Positions 1 to 9,457 of a stretch of DNA of 64,000 nucleotides are shown in pieces. Source of the DNA: Mastigocoleus sp. MO_188.B34 (GTDB lineage Bacteria; Cyanobacteriota; Cyanobacteriia; Cyanobacteriales; Nostocaceae); NCBI RefSeq assembly GCF_030065675.1, contig NZ_JASJDK010000019.1:1-64000 (forward strand), in the 5' to 3' direction. The position numbers and the translations under genes were made by a program. Position 1 is the stretch's first letter. Each line of letters starts with the position of its first letter. The notes beneath the pieces were generated by a model. It made no database searches and had not been told where the DNA came from. It saw nothing but the letters and a program-made list of their open reading frames with translations.

Positions 1-103
1 ATGTAATATTAAGACAATACACGTAGCAAAAAATGTGACGCCAACAATTAAAAGAATCTTTTTATTTAAAGACATATTTAAAGCCTTTTAGTTAATATTT
101 AGT

Positions 104-210
104 TATACCAATTCTTTGTGAGCCTGCATAAAATGCTCAAAGCCAAAATTATTGTTTTGCAACAGTTTTAGGTGTCGCGATTCTATGCATCTTCATATGA
201 AATTGGTATT
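104..210. repeat. Small inverted-repeat element (MITE/REP-like)
   Basis: The sequence TATACCAATT at 104-113 is mirrored by AATTGGTATT at 201-210, enclosing about 87 bp without an ORF. Elements ending in TATACCAATT/AATTGGTATA are common dispersed repeats in filamentous cyanobacteria (family knowledge). No target duplication is evident, so mobility is not shown. Confidence 0.4.
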
Positions 211-260
211 ATCCCTCTTTCAAGAAACTGAACTTCCAGAAGACTTCTCAACAAGCTTGA

Positions 261-521
261 AGCCTAAATTATGGGCTTTTTTCTGTATCTTATAAGGATT
301 GGATTAGAACAGATTTACTGGTTTTTATCGGTTCCAATGTTGCAAATAATCAACCGGTAACAGTTAAATATCTCCATTGGGCAAAGAAAGCTGGAACTAA
401 GATAGTTGTAATTAATACTTACCGCTAACCAGGAATGGAGCGTTATTGGGTTCCTTCAATTCCTGAAAGTGCGCTGTTTGGGACGAAGTTTGCTGAAGAT
501 TTTTTCCTGGTTAATTTATAT
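261..521 (+). pseudogene. Molybdopterin oxidoreductase (FdhF-like) fragment, decayed
   Basis: Translating codons that start at multiples of three gives KDWIRTDLLVFIGSNVANNQ, then VKYLHWAKKAGTKIVVIN, a TAA stop at 426-428, and [20 protein letters not shown] ending in FAEDFFLVN. This matches a conserved core segment of large FdhF/YdeP-type molybdopterin oxidoreductases, in which the stop position is normally a Glu codon (REPG), consistent with GAA to TAA. An upstream stop lies at 258-260 and similarity ends near 520. Only about 85 residues of a protein of more than 700 remain, so this is a relic. The identification rests on my memory of the family motif, not a search. Confidence 0.7.
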
Positions 522-888
522 CTTTGTCTCAATACATATAATTTTGCATCTAGATAAAACTCTAGATATTCAAGCTCGTCCCTCAGGGAAATATACTTTA
601 ATTGCAAATAGCGATATTAGTAAAGTTGAGCATATCACCCTTGTTAGATGTCCCAATCTACATCAAAGTAATCATTATGAAATTATGGCTGGTTTACGTT
701 TAGCCAAACAATATCCAAATATAAAAATTAATGCTGTTGGAGATGAAAGCAAAATTTCCGTTCATAAAGTGGGTGTAGATCGCGAAGTAGACTTGCAAGA
801 TCCAACATCCAAAAAGAATTTAATCGTGCGGGGAAATACGATCGCCGATAATGGCAAAAATATATGTTCTTTTACGATCGACCTGTAA
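469..888 (+). CDS. Hypothetical protein, doubtful
   Basis: This is an open frame of 139 codons that I do not recognise. Its first 17 or so codons overlap the molybdopterin-oxidoreductase relic in a different frame, so the N-terminus (a hydrophobic stretch around residues 8-28) may be accidental. The later part, from about residue 40, has ordinary amino-acid composition and ends with a run that looks beta-strand rich ([15 protein letters not shown]). There is no clear ribosome-binding site. It may be a second gene remnant fused to the relic by deletion, or a young ORF. Confidence 0.3.
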   Translation: MRCLGRSLLKIFSWLIYIFVSIHIILHLDKTLDIQARPSGKYTLIANSDISKVEHITLVRCPNLHQSNHYEIMAGLRLAKQYPNIKINAVGDESKISVHKVGVDREVDLQDPTSKKNLIVRGNTIADNGKNICSFTIDL

Positions 889-939
889 AAAAACAAATAT
901 TAATCAAAAATAATTTATACAATTATTTCCAAGTAGTAG

Positions 940-959
940 GGGCGCACTGAAGTGCGCCC
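940..959. repeat. Stem-loop between convergent genes
   Basis: GGGCGCACT and AGTGCGCCC form a perfect 9-bp G+C-rich stem with a minimal loop. It lies between the end of the preceding ORF and the 3' end of thrS. Neither side carries a T-tract, so it could be a transcript-stabilising hairpin or a dispersed palindrome as well as a terminator. Confidence 0.5.
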
Positions 960-1024
960 TAATAACCATTTACTTACACAAATACTGTATTTATAAAAGT
1001 CACTTAAGCAACACCAAAAGCGAC

Positions 1025-2881
1025 TTAAAAATCAGTGTAGTTATTAATGGCATTTTTCATCTTATCCAAAACTTCTGCAACGGGTATGCTTCCCAATTCA
1101 CCAGAAGCACGGGTACGGATACTCAAAGAATTTGACTCTACTTCTTTAGCTCCCACTACCGCCATGACGGGAATTTTTTCTTTCTCGGCATTACGAATAA
1201 TCTTACCGAGTCTGTCGCCACTTTTATCGACTTCAGCCCGAATTCCTAAAGCTTGCATTTTTGCTACTACTTCATTAGCAAAATCTACCTGGGTTTCCGT
1301 AACTGGTAACAATCTGGCTTGAACTGGCGCTAACCATAAAGGAAAATCTCCCGCATATTCCTCAATCAAAATCCCAATCAGACGCTCCAAGGAACCAAAA
1401 GGTGCGCGGTGAATCATGATGGGATGCTGACGAGAACCATCTTCGGCGACATATTCCAAATTAAATCTTTCTTTTGATGGCAAATTATAATCTACCTGTA
1501 CGGTTCCTAATTGCCATTCTCTTTCCAAAGCATCTTTAACAATAAAATCTAACTTGGGTCCGTAGAATGCTGCTTCTCCAATTCCTTCGAAGTGCTCCAT
1601 ACCCAAGGTTTCTACAGCACGACGGATCGCATTCTCTGCTTTTTCCCAGACTTCATCAGAACCAATATACTTATTTTTGTTCTCAGGGTCGCGGAAACTG
1701 AGCCTAGCTTTGAAATTTTTGTCTAGTTTCAACTTCTTAATAACGGATAAAATCAAATCTACTACGTTGAGAAATTCGCTATCAAGCTGTTCTGGAGTGA
1801 CAAATATATGTGCATCATCTTGGGTAAATCCACGTACCCGAGTTAAACCACCTAATTCTCCTGACTGTTCGTAACGATAAACAGTACCAAATTCCGCCAT
1901 CCGCATTGGTAATTCTTTATAGGAGCGCAGCTGGCTTTGATAAATTTGGACGTGGAAAGGACAATTCATAGCTTTAAGAACAAAACCCTGTTCTTGTTTT
2001 GCTGCTTCTTCATCCTCTGCCATCATTGGGAACAAGTCTTCTTTATATTTCTGCCAATGTCCAGATTTTTTAAATAAATCTACTCGACCAACATGGGGCG
2101 TTACAACCTGTTGGTAACCACGTTTGATTTGCTCTCCTTTAAGAAAATCTTCCAGAATTGTCCGCAATAAAGTTCCTTTGGGAGTCCATAAAGGTAAACC
2201 TGGTCCAACAATATCAGTAAATACAAATAATCCTAGTTCCTTACCGAGTTTACGATGGTCGCGACGTAAGGCTTCTTCTTTACGACGTTTGTACTCGGTT
2301 AATTGCTCGGGAGTTTCCCAAGCAGTACCATAAATACGTTGCAACTGAGCTTTATTTTCATCACCGCGCCAGTAAGCACCTGCTACACTTTCTAAAGCGA
2401 TCGCTTTGGGGGTTAAATCGCTAGTATTTTCCAAGTGAGGTCCAGCACATAAATCCCACCATTCTTCTCCTAGGTGGTAAATGGTGATTGGTTCCTCTTT
2501 AATATCATCGAGAATTTCTAATTTATAAGGCTCTTTAATTTCTTGAATCCGGCGTTTTGCTTCTTCCCGGGTAACCTCTTCTCGAACGACGGGTAATTTA
2601 CGTTTAATAATTTTCACCATCTCTTTATAGATGGCTTTTAAATCCTTATCGGTAAATGGCTCTGGATTTTCAAAATCATAGTAAAAACCATTTTCAATCC
2701 AGGGACCAATTGTAACTTGCGCCTTAGGAAACAGCTTTTGTACAGCCATCGCCATCACGTGAGATGTAGTGTGACGAATCTTTTTCAGATTTTCCGATTC
2801 GCTAGTACGGGGTAAATAGATTTTTTTTGGTTCTTCGGACTGATTTTCTTCAGATTTCGGCGATATCGGCTGTTTAAGCAT
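1025..2881 (-). CDS. thrS: Threonine--tRNA ligase
   Basis: Class II aminoacyl-tRNA synthetase that charges tRNA-Thr in the cytosol; 618 aa. The editing domain is visible from the HTTSH motif (H37 and H41) and CAGPHLENTS. The catalytic core has the zinc-ligand MNCPFH, motif 2 around VYRYEQSGELGGLTRVRGFT and motif 3 around HRAPFGSLERLIGIL, followed by the anticodon-binding domain. The N-terminal TGS domain of the E. coli enzyme is absent; the protein begins with a short charged tail, as in cyanobacterial homologues I know. The ATG start is at 2881. Heterocystous cyanobacteria can carry two paralogues, a constitutive one and a zinc-responsive one; I see no obvious Zur box, so the constitutive form is more likely (inference). 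Confidence 0.97.
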   Translation of the reverse strand: MLKQPISPKSEENQSEEPKKIYLPRTSESENLKKIRHTTSHVMAMAVQKLFPKAQVTIGPWIENGFYYDFENPEPFTDKDLKAIYKEMVKIIKRKLPVVREEVTREEAKRRIQEIKEPYKLEILDDIKEEPITIYHLGEEWWDLCAGPHLENTSDLTPKAIALESVAGAYWRGDENKAQLQRIYGTAWETPEQLTEYKRRKEEALRRDHRKLGKELGLFVFTDIVGPGLPLWTPKGTLLRTILEDFLKGEQIKRGYQQVVTPHVGRVDLFKKSGHWQKYKEDLFPMMAEDEEAAKQEQGFVLKAMNCPFHVQIYQSQLRSYKELPMRMAEFGTVYRYEQSGELGGLTRVRGFTQDDAHIFVTPEQLDSEFLNVVDLILSVIKKLKLDKNFKARLSFRDPENKNKYIGSDEVWEKAENAIRRAVETLGMEHFEGIGEAAFYGPKLDFIVKDALEREWQLGTVQVDYNLPSKERFNLEYVAEDGSRQHPIMIHRAPFGSLERLIGILIEEYAGDFPLWLAPVQARLLPVTETQVDFANEVVAKMQALGIRAEVDKSGDRLGKIIRNAEKEKIPVMAVVGAKEVESNSLSIRTRASGELGSIPVAEVLDKMKNAINNYTDF

Positions 2882-3977
2882 TGGCGAAGTAACTACCTAT
2901 TATTAAGTGATTTCAACTGCATATATATTAACTAGACTTACATTAACTCACACCATATAAATACAAAGCAAAGTTAAGTCTGACAAGTAATAAGTTATTT
3001 TCAAAGTAAATTATGAGAAATTTCTGACTGTTGAAAGAGTCTCAGACATCTAACAATACTAGATCTATCTGTACTACAGTTCCAAAATTTAGATTGAAAT
3101 TAGAAACCAAAATAGAAAGCTAAAAAATAGTTCTACTGTTAACTTTATAGAAGACTATAAATTACTCAGACTTTTTTTGAAATTTTATTTCAGTTTTAGT
3201 TCTTCGCTTGATTCAGACGATAAATTGAGATTTAGTCCAAATATTCCGCCATATCAAAAATTCTCATTAATTTCTGCACAACTTGTTCTAAGGTTAGTCT
3301 AGAGCTTTCGGAAATTACATTGATTGCTTAATTAATGGATATAAATTAATGGGTATAAATTCTACTACAATTTTTTCAGCAAAAATCTCTTTACTAGAGT
3401 TTATCAGTTGGCGGTAATCATTAACTTTTTCTCAAAGCTCACCTTTTAAAGTCTCACCTTAAGACTAATAAATCATATTGTAGCTAGCAAAAGTGTCAGA
3501 TAGTCCATTGCCCTTTACCATTTTTTCAGATTTATTCTGAATAGACTCTTTTCACACCCAGAACAATTGTTAAAAAATGTTAAGAAAATAAAACATTATG
3601 AATAGAAAATCTCAATGCTAGTCATTGCGGATCTGCTTAAGCGATCCAAAACTCTAAGGATATTAGAGTTTAAAACTCAGTTTGTAACGAAAATGAGAGC
3701 AGTAAGTAATTCCAACAGTGAAGAGATTTTTGATTCTATGTCAAGCTCGTAACATATTTATAGGTACGGGTTGGGTCTCAAAACTCAAGATTTCTCTTAC
3801 TTCTTCACACTCCTTCCTTTAGGTATATACATAAAAAAATCATAATTTAATATAATAATTGTGTAGTATTATTAACATTTTTTTAAGCTACATAGTTTAG
3901 AGAAAACATTTACTAAACATTAAGAATAGTAAAGAACGTTAATATTAGTAAGAAACTTGGAATAATCCTTCTCATTT
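2882..3977. other. Intergenic region, no gene seen
   Basis: About 1.1 kb of AT-rich DNA between the divergent starts of thrS and the DUF2605 gene. It must hold both promoters. I see no convincing ORF, tRNA or long inverted repeat. Confidence 0.6.
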
Positions 3978-4301
3978 ATGCGAGACTCGAAATTACCGGA
4001 CTCAGAGTTACTTAAAACGGTATTGCAGCCGTTGTTAGAAGATTTTCAATATTGGTTTGCACGCTCGCGTGAATTTCTTGAAAAGGAAAAACTTGAGTTC
4101 ATGAGTGGTGAGGAACAATCTGCCTTACTCGCCCGAGTTAAGCAGGCTCAAGAAGAAGTAAACACAGCAAAAATGCTGTTTAGTGCAACTGAAGGACAAG
4201 TCGGAATAGATATGGATACTTTGATACCTTGGCACCATGTGGTAACAGAATGTTGGAAAGTCGCTATGCGGTTTCGTTCTCAACAAGCTAAGGGGCATTA
4301 A
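3978..4301 (+). CDS. DUF2605 family protein
   Basis: A 107-aa soluble protein of the cyanobacteria-specific DUF2605 family, recognised from LLKTVLQPLLEDFQYWF near the N-terminus, EEQSALLARVKQAQEEV in the middle and the closing IPWHHVVTECWKVAMRF. It is predicted to be mostly alpha-helical. The function is unknown. The DUF2973 gene follows 217 bp downstream on the same strand, a neighbourhood I recall as conserved in cyanobacteria, so the two products may work together (inference). No strong Shine-Dalgarno precedes the ATG. Confidence 0.85.
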   Translation: MRDSKLPDSELLKTVLQPLLEDFQYWFARSREFLEKEKLEFMSGEEQSALLARVKQAQEEVNTAKMLFSATEGQVGIDMDTLIPWHHVVTECWKVAMRFRSQQAKGH

Positions 4302-4518
4302 TGACGACACGACAGTTTGTCAAATGATAAAACACTTTAAACGTTGAACTTCAAAGTAGCTTTAGCAAATGTCTGGAGATATTTTGAGGTGACCCGACTG
4401 TAGAGTTTTTTAATACTTAAAAACTTACGTATCGTATACTACTTATCCCTAATTGTGTGGATAAGCGAAATCATAAAATATTCAATTTTGAAACTTGCTT
4501 CTCTTGGAGGAACACCCT

Positions 4519-4839
4519 ATGCTACACCTGCTTTACATTCTTGTTTTTACAATCCTTGCTTTAATAGCAGTTGCTAATTTAATCCGCAATCTAGTAATGT
4601 TCAGTTTCGATTCTGAGCAAAATTACCCTGGGAAAACTTCTTCTGTAGCAAAGAATGGTAATTTACCCTACATGGCAACAAATAAACAGCATCCAGAATT
4701 ACTGGACGAAGCGGGTAATTTGATTAAAGAGCCACTATTAGTAATGCGTTCGATTAATGTTGAAGATGCACGCCAAAAACTTGATGCACTTTATGAAGCT
4801 TCTCCTGGAAAGAAAAGAGATAATAGAGAAGAAATTTAA
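4519..4839 (+). CDS. DUF2973 family membrane protein
   Basis: A small protein of 106 aa with one N-terminal membrane segment (residues 1-20, LHLLYILVFTILALIAVANL) and a soluble tail containing the family signature HPELLDEAGNLIKEPLLVMR. I chose the ATG at 4519 because GGAGG at 4506-4510 lies 8 bases ahead of it; a TTG 24 bases upstream lies before this site and is unlikely. It is restricted to cyanobacteria and its role is unknown. It probably forms a unit with the DUF2605 gene upstream, and a terminator-like hairpin follows at 5101. Confidence 0.85.
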   Translation: MLHLLYILVFTILALIAVANLIRNLVMFSFDSEQNYPGKTSSVAKNGNLPYMATNKQHPELLDEAGNLIKEPLLVMRSINVEDARQKLDALYEASPGKKRDNREEI

Positions 4840-5100
4840 AGTTAAATATTTGGCTTAGTAATTATACCTAAAACTAATCGCATTCAAGATTATCTTTGTT
4901 AAATGCTAGGTACTAAGGACTAAATAATATTCATTTAATTTAAGTTAGGAGCAAGGTTTTCCCATCTGTGACTCCTAACTTTTAGTTTTTGATTTATGCA
5001 GGTAGCAAAGAGTAGGGAACAGGGAACAAAAAATGTTCTAGTCCAATAAGGTAGCGCTATGATTGCTAAATTTTCAGATTTTCAGATTTGATAAACATTT

Positions 5101-5134
5101 ACACACCAATCTTTAAGAAAGGTGTGTTTTTATT
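5101..5134 (+). terminator. Rho-independent terminator of the DUF2605/DUF2973 unit
   Basis: ACACACC at 5101-5107 pairs with GGTGTGT at 5121-5127 and is followed by TTTTATTTT. It lies between the DUF2973 gene and the convergent debranching-enzyme gene. Confidence 0.6.
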
Positions 5135-5148
5135 TTGAAATTGTTGGA

Positions 5149-7443
5149 TCATGCTTCAATAACAACGCGCAAGTTACCCCGCTTTTTGGCTACGCGACAA
5201 GCTGTAGTATTTCCAGAACGCTCGAATTCCAAATCGAGGATTGTCCCACCAACTTTTAAGTTTTGCAAGGACAACCTATTAATTGATTCTGGTAAAGTGG
5301 GGTCAATAATCCGCAAGCAATTGTTAGGTGCATCGGGAACCAAATTAACAATCATGTGTAATAGTTGGAAAATACTTCCAGTCGCCCAAGCTTGAGGGGT
5401 ACAAGCAACAGGATATTGTACGGGAGCATTTTCGCCATTGCGTTCGTAACCACAGAATAATTCTGGAGGACGTTGATAAGCTTGTTGAGAAGTCATATCA
5501 AACAAACCTTCAAAAATTTCTAAAGCTTGATCGACAAGACCTAGTGATCGCAGTCCCATAGCAATTAAAGCATTATCATGGGGCCAAACAGAACCAACAT
5601 GATAACCCATAGGATTATATGCGGGGGACAAACTACTTAAAGTTCGAATTCCCCAACCGTTAAACATATCTGGTGCGCGCAATCTTTCCGCAACACTGTA
5701 AGCTTTTTCGGGGGAAAATAAACCCAAATGCAAACAATGACCGGGATTAGAAGTAATACTATCAACCTGTTTACCTTCACCGTCCAAAGCTAAAGCACAA
5801 AAATCTTGGTCTTCAATCCAAAAGTCTTTATTAAAATTCTGCTTGAGTTTTCTGGCTTCTTCTTGCCAGCAATCTGCTAGATCTAAGCGCTTTTTCATTT
5901 TGGCTATTTCAGCCAATCGAAGTTTTGCAGCGTAAACGTAAGCTTGAACTTCACAAAGAGTAATCGATCCGTTGGCTAATTCTCCTTTGCGGTCAACAAC
6001 ACAATCCCCGGAATCCTTCCAACCCTGATTAACCAAGCCGCCTTTTGATTTGCGGAAATAGCTGAGATAACCAGTAATTTTCATATTACGGTCGATCCAA
6101 TCCATTGCAGCCAAAGCATTTGGCCATAACTGCTCTAAGGTTTCCCCATCATGGGTCCAAGCATAATACTCACAATAGAGCATGATCCACAATGGTGTAG
6201 CATCAACAGTTCCATAATAAGGAGTGTGGGGAATTTCTTGAGTCCGAGCTAGTTCGCCCCAACGCAATTCATGTAAAATTTTACCCGGTTCTTCTTCGCG
6301 CCATTCATCATCAACTTTACCTTGATACTGGGCTAATAGTTTTAGAGTTTCTTTAGCAATTTGGGGATTGAGCATCAAGGTTTGGGAAGCTGTAATTAAA
6401 GAATCTCGACCAAACAAAGCTGAGAACCAAGGTACCCCTGCCGAAACAGTTTTATACTTGCCAAAAGATTGGCGCAATAAATACATATCCTGCTCGGCTC
6501 TTTCAATTACGCGATCAAAGGTTCCTTTATCCGAGCGAATTTTAGTAATATGTTGTCCCCAATGTTGCTCCTCCATTAATTCAGCAGATCTTGCTTGAAC
6601 TAAAGTTACAGGAGAGCTAACAATGGAACTAGATTTATTATTAGTTAATAAATTTATTCGATAACCTAACTTTTGGGTCTCGTGGGAAGCCAACTCGAAC
6701 TGCCATACAGCAGTATAACCTTTAAAATAATCGGGCTGTCGATGTTGAAAATGAATGCGCGATTCCATTATCAACCCATCAAGACCTTGATAGGCCATAG
6801 TTAAAGTTTTATCTTCTTCAGCTTCAGATGATTTCTGATTTTGGGAAGCGCTGCTACCATCCCCGTTAGTAGTATTTTCTTCTGGCGGATTTTCTACCAA
6901 ACGTAACAGTCTACCCCTTTGGTTTCGACCATAACCGCGCACTTCAAATAAATCGGCAAAATCTGACTCAAAACTTATACTTAATTCAAAACTCGCGCTG
7001 GAGGTACTGTAGTTGGATATTTCTAATTCTTCAAATAGTGCCCCATTCAGTACTATTTCACGTCGAATTCCTACTGTATCAGGCTTTAATCCTTCATTTA
7101 TTTTTGGATTGGTACATAAGACAGATAGGGAAAACCCTTTATCTGCAGTAGAACTTAACAGTACTGGCGATCGCCCTTCAATCTGTAGTTCTAAACGATT
7201 AATAAAACGGGTATCGGAACAAAATAATCCCATACTAGGATTATTATCACCTAAAGAACATCCAGTAATATTACCTAAAGTATCTGTTACTAAAAATAAA
7301 TCATCATCTTTAACTGTCAGTGTTGGCTGAGGTCTTTCACTTACAACACAAGGCCATTCTGGGATGGGCATTTGCTCTGCATAAATGAAAGCTTTTCCGT
7401 CTAAAATGATGTTTTCTGATGTCATAAATGTATCTAAACTCAT
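5149..7443 (-). CDS. Glycogen debranching enzyme, amylo-alpha-1,6-glucosidase type
   Basis: A 764-aa protein of the amylo-alpha-1,6-glucosidase family, expected to hydrolyse alpha-1,6 branches in glycogen in the cytosol. The N-terminal beta-rich substrate domain (about residues 40-330, including LFLVTDTLGNITGC and GLFCSDTRFINRLEL) is followed by an (alpha/alpha)6 barrel with LFGRDSLITA, the acidic segment NQGWKDSGD (about 475) and HVGSVWPHDNALIA (about 615). Length and domain order are complete. Two starts are possible, at 7443 and six codons later (ATG at 7425); neither has a clear ribosome-binding site. It is transcribed alone. Serine and asparagine-rich insertion near residues 190-205 (TTNGDGSSASQNQ) is probably a surface loop. 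Confidence 0.9.
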   Translation of the reverse strand: MSLDTFMTSENIILDGKAFIYAEQMPIPEWPCVVSERPQPTLTVKDDDLFLVTDTLGNITGCSLGDNNPSMGLFCSDTRFINRLELQIEGRSPVLLSSTADKGFSLSVLCTNPKINEGLKPDTVGIRREIVLNGALFEELEISNYSTSSASFELSISFESDFADLFEVRGYGRNQRGRLLRLVENPPEENTTNGDGSSASQNQKSSEAEEDKTLTMAYQGLDGLIMESRIHFQHRQPDYFKGYTAVWQFELASHETQKLGYRINLLTNNKSSSIVSSPVTLVQARSAELMEEQHWGQHITKIRSDKGTFDRVIERAEQDMYLLRQSFGKYKTVSAGVPWFSALFGRDSLITASQTLMLNPQIAKETLKLLAQYQGKVDDEWREEEPGKILHELRWGELARTQEIPHTPYYGTVDATPLWIMLYCEYYAWTHDGETLEQLWPNALAAMDWIDRNMKITGYLSYFRKSKGGLVNQGWKDSGDCVVDRKGELANGSITLCEVQAYVYAAKLRLAEIAKMKKRLDLADCWQEEARKLKQNFNKDFWIEDQDFCALALDGEGKQVDSITSNPGHCLHLGLFSPEKAYSVAERLRAPDMFNGWGIRTLSSLSPAYNPMGYHVGSVWPHDNALIAMGLRSLGLVDQALEIFEGLFDMTSQQAYQRPPELFCGYERNGENAPVQYPVACTPQAWATGSIFQLLHMIVNLVPDAPNNCLRIIDPTLPESINRLSLQNLKVGGTILDLEFERSGNTTACRVAKKRGNLRVVIEA

Positions 7444-9457
7444 TCGCTTATTTACGTGTATGTTCTAGGATTTCTTAGACTCTTTCAGCCCAACAGGAAA
7501 AATGTGCTGTTTACAGCTGCTTGAACTATTTGAACAAAAACAAGCAATAAAACAACGGTTCTCAATTTAAATAATCAAATCTTTATCTGTCTAACCGCTG
7601 TCTAAAAGTATCAATAAAAACATTCTATATGTAAGTGTAAATTGTTTTTTCATTGGCACAGAATAAAATACTCAAACTATTTACGTGGAAAAATAACATG
7701 GAAAAATGCTTGAATTCATATCAAGCCATATTTTGAGAACACCAAAAATAAAAATAAAAAATAAAAATACTTATAACTTTAGCCAATAGTCAGAAGTTGT
7801 AGAGTCGGAAAGTAAAACTAAACAATTAGTTTACGAGGTTACCAGCTGATCGTAAACACAGAAAAAGTTTTGGGCATATTTTGAGTTAGATTTGCTAACA
7901 GGCGCTCTTCAAATCATTAGTTAAATTTATTGTATTACTGATTAATTATAAGATTTTTTGTGTCAAACAACTTTATGGGCGGCATAAGTAATCTTGGCAA
8001 GGGTAGGGAAAAGATTTGTAGAATAGGGTATTTGGAATGCTTCCTCGCCCTACCAGGATTTACCCCATCCAATTCGTTTTAAAGTTATTTAACAGCTTAT
8101 TAAGCATACCAACAAAAATTACCTCCACAGAATAAATATGTTTTTTATTTTACCTGTATTAATTAATTTTAATTACGCTGCAATAAGTTATACGAAGTTT
8201 GAAATATATTTAAGCTTTCTAAAATAGTTAATTTATTTCGGCGAATTTATACTATTTTTAAAATAAAAAGTCAATTATTTCCATCAAAATCAAGTTAAAT
8301 AACAATTTTCAACATGAGTATTAATACTCTAGGCAATGAATAATTAGTATCGCTGTTTATAAATAAAAATGTTGATTTTTTAATTTATCTTAGTAACTTA
8401 AAATTTAGATATCAACCATCAAAGTATTTTTTTTGGAAAACTATATAAATAATTTAATAAAAATCTATTTTTTGCGTCATAAAAATCGTAAATATTATTA
8501 GAATTTCTCTATATTTTTTATATTTTGCTGGTAAGCCTTGAAAAAATCGCATTTTGAGATGTTTCTTATGACTTAAAATTTATAATAAATAAGCGATATC
8601 TATCTCTATTTAAAACCTGTAATTAAATTTTATGGAGAGATAAATTATTGTTTCTATCTTAGAGATTGTTAAATCATTAAGTAAGATAAAACGCGAAATC
8701 AAAACTTCCAGTGATAAAGTGTAATTTATATAACAAAGCAATAATATTGTACTTAAGGTTAAATAGTTGTGAGCTTTATCAAAACCACATAATTTATGTA
8801 GGAAATAGCGTAAATTACAAATCTTATGAGTAAGTGCTAGCAGATTTTAGTGTTGCTCAAGATGTATATTGAGCTAGTAGTTTATGATTTAAGACATTAC
8901 GGTGTCAGCACAATGAGAAAATGTAATTTGAGTATGGATGAGCATGGTGCGAGTAACAAGTTGAGACTCGTACATGTTTATTTCCGTGAGATAAATAAAG
9001 GAGAAAACACCTGCAGTATTGATATCTGATAATTTTCAGCAAATAGCGACAAGCTTTGCAATACTGTATTGCCTGAACGCTCTTTTCCTTAAAGAGGATG
9101 GCAATAAAAATGATGAATTATCCTAACAGGTATTGTACAGACAATAAATGCTTGCGAGAGTAAGTGTTGTTGTTACGGGCGGTTTTTGGAGCGATATACA
9201 TTTGATTTGCGTATTCAGAAGGAAAGCTCAGCATCCCCTATATATTGTTATTCGATTGAATTTTATTTGATCGAGGTATGCAAATTAAAGTCCTTTTGGC
9301 TTACTTTTTGATTAATGAATCGAGCCAATCTCTCAAATTAGCTTTACTTTGCTGTTCTTTACATGTAATAGCTATGGTAGTTAACTTGGGAAACCGTTGT
9401 AATTTGTACAATGCATCTGAGTTGATGTTGTCCAGATTGTGGCTCTAAACAACATTC
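7444..9457. other. Two-kilobase intergenic region
   Basis: Strongly AT-rich DNA between the divergent debranching-enzyme and histidine-kinase genes. I see no ORF I can support. The best small candidate is a 38-codon frame at 8913-9029 (starts MRKCNLSMDEHG), but it lacks a ribosome-binding site. The 3' part (about 8880-9457) is less AT-rich than the rest and could be a long leader or hold a small RNA. Confidence 0.5.
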
